From Chloroflexota bacterium (lineage in GTDB: Bacteria; Chloroflexota; Ktedonobacteria; Ktedonobacterales; Ktedonobacteraceae), in assembly GCA_021828635.1 (NCBI GenBank), contig JAJZEJ010000141.1:1-5686 (forward strand): 5,686 nt of DNA, in the 5' to 3' direction. The notes under the pieces were generated by a model. That model was not told the DNA's origin, did not search any database, and saw only the letters and a list, made by a program, of their open reading frames with translations. A program made the position numbers and the translations under genes. Within the stretch, counting starts at the first letter, position 1, and each line of letters starts with the position of its first letter. This document shows, one piece after another, positions 4,643 through 5,686 of this stretch.

Positions 4643-5686
4643 ATGAACGAACAGCGACGCCAGGAGAATGCACCGGCCAATACTATTATCTATCCACTCG
4701 TGGCGTTAAAGAGCATTGTTGTATTTCCGCACAATCGCCACGCACTGGCTATCGCACGCGAAAAAACGGTGCGTGCGGTCGAAGAGGCTATGCTTCACCC
4801 TGAACATACACTGGTAGCGGCGACACAACAAAGGTCCGACATTGATGATCCCCAGATGAAAGATATCTTCACCGTCGGCACGTTAGTGGAAGTCACGGCT
4901 ATGCACCCACAGCAGGATGGCACCCTCCAGGTATTGGTACGTGGCATTGAGCGCGTACAGATTGAAGAGTATGTGGATACTGAGCCATTCATGCAAGTGC
5001 GCGTCAGCATTCCTGGCGAGTCACAAACTAAAGGCCCCCAGGCTGACGCATCAGTGCGCTATGCCATCAGCCTTTTTGAACGCTATGCCCAGCTCAGCCA
5101 TCGTTTCTCTGCCGAAGACATCAGTTCGATTGTCGCTCTCAAGACCCCTCAACGCCTGACCGATACCCTGGCTGCCCACTTCGTCACCGACCTTCAGCAG
5201 CAGCAAGATCTGCTGGAAACCTTTGACCCAATGGAGCGCCTGGAGAAAATCTGTGTGCTGATGGGCAACGAGATTGAGATTCTTGAACTGGAGACCACCA
5301 TCCGCAGCCGCGTGCGCTCACAGGTAGATCGCTCACAGAAAGAATACTATCTGCGCGAACAGTTACGCGCCATTCAAGAAGAACTGGGCATGGAGACCTC
5401 TACCGAGACCGACGAACTACGTGAACGTCTCAAAGCCAAAAAGTTACCACCCGATATCGCAACGAAGGTACGTAAAGAGATTGATCGCTTCGAGCGTATG
5501 CCCGCGCAATCCGCCGAAATTGGCGTGTTACGCTCTTATATCGACTGGATGCTAGCATTGCCGTGGACCGAGCGTAGTCCCGAAGTCTTTAACATCGAGC
5601 AGACGCGGCGCATTCTGGACGAAGATCACTATGGCCTGGAAGGCATCAAGGAACGCATCATTGAATTCCTGGCTGTGCGCCAGTTA
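4643..5686 (+). CDS. lon: ATP-dependent protease Lon (N-terminal 348 residues, cut by window edge)
   Basis: The frame is open from ATG 4643 to the window end; GGAG at 4635-4638, 4 nt upstream, supports this start. Lon is a cytoplasmic AAA+ serine protease that degrades misfolded and some regulatory proteins. Residues about 14-195 match the Lon substrate-binding domain (IIYPLVALKSIVVFPH at 15-30, then AIAREKTVRAVEE at 36-48). Residues about 196-300 are the helical coiled-coil region with the family signature KEYYLREQLRAIQEELG (233-249). SAEIGVLRSYIDWMLALPW (290-308) and LDEDHYGLEGIKERI (325-339) lead into the AAA+ module. The window ends at AVRQL, a short distance before the expected Walker A, so the ATPase and the Ser-Lys protease domain are not seen. 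LonA is favoured over LonB because the soluble N-terminal domain is present and there is no membrane segment. It probably has its own promoter, given the terminator after clpX. Confidence 0.96.
   Translation, partial: MNEQRRQENAPANTIIYPLVALKSIVVFPHNRHALAIAREKTVRAVEEAMLHPEHTLVAATQQRSDIDDPQMKDIFTVGTLVEVTAMHPQQDGTLQVLVRGIERVQIEEYVDTEPFMQVRVSIPGESQTKGPQADASVRYAISLFERYAQLSHRFSAEDISSIVALKTPQRLTDTLAAHFVTDLQQQQDLLETFDPMERLEKICVLMGNEIEILELETTIRSRVRSQVDRSQKEYYLREQLRAIQEELGMETSTETDELRERLKAKKLPPDIATKVRKEIDRFERMPAQSAEIGVLRSYIDWMLALPWTERSPEVFNIEQTRRILDEDHYGLEGIKERIIEFLAVRQL

Noticed and set aside
4203..4673. Minus-strand open frame of 156 codons across the end of clpX and the start of lon
   Set aside because: It is antisense to two well-supported genes and spans the terminator and lon ribosome binding site; no domain is recognisable.

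Overview
This window carries a conserved bacterial protein quality-control block, trigger factor (tig), ClpX (clpX) and the start of Lon (lon), all on the plus strand. It is preceded by two tRNA genes and, on the minus strand, by the 5' part of a gene for an exported protein. The mid-range base composition, the tig-clpX-lon order without clpP, GTG starts and an exported protein with a 'PPDxxxAVG...DPRxYxD' pattern would fit a Ktedonobacteria-like Chloroflexota. That assignment is an inference from general resemblance; no marker in the window proves it.

Layout. Positions 1-747 (minus): N-terminal 249 residues of a signal-peptide-bearing protein of unknown function, cut by the window edge. Positions 748-1207 hold no convincing gene, but do hold a candidate minus-strand promoter with a perfect palindrome over its -10, a long imperfect hairpin (955-1008) and a compact perfect stem-loop (1132-1149). 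Positions 1208-1237 are a near-consensus plus-strand promoter (TTGACA, 18-nt spacer, TATTAT). It is followed by a leader with a hairpin, then tRNA-Leu(UAG) and tRNA-Gly(GCC), 19 nt apart. Positions 1467-1657 are a leader region for tig. They show no clear terminator after the tRNAs and only a weak promoter candidate.

Positions 1658-3124 encode trigger factor, 488 residues, with an acidic/Ala/Asn-rich tail and a divergent FKBP-like domain. Positions 3264-4559 encode ClpX, 431 residues, with every canonical motif present. A 12-bp hairpin whose loop is the clpX stop codon probably acts as a terminator. Immediately upstream of lon is a perfect palindrome, TGGTAC-A-GTACCA. Positions 4643-5686 encode the first 348 residues of Lon (substrate-binding and helical regions), cut just before the ATPase Walker A motif.

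Functionally, trigger factor meets nascent chains at the ribosome exit. ClpX unfolds tagged or specific substrates for ClpP, which must be encoded elsewhere. Lon degrades damaged proteins. The protein-coding content is ordinary. The points worth a second look are regulatory: the tRNA leader hairpin, the promoter palindromes, and the terminator built around the clpX stop codon. I see no evidence for a previously undescribed system.
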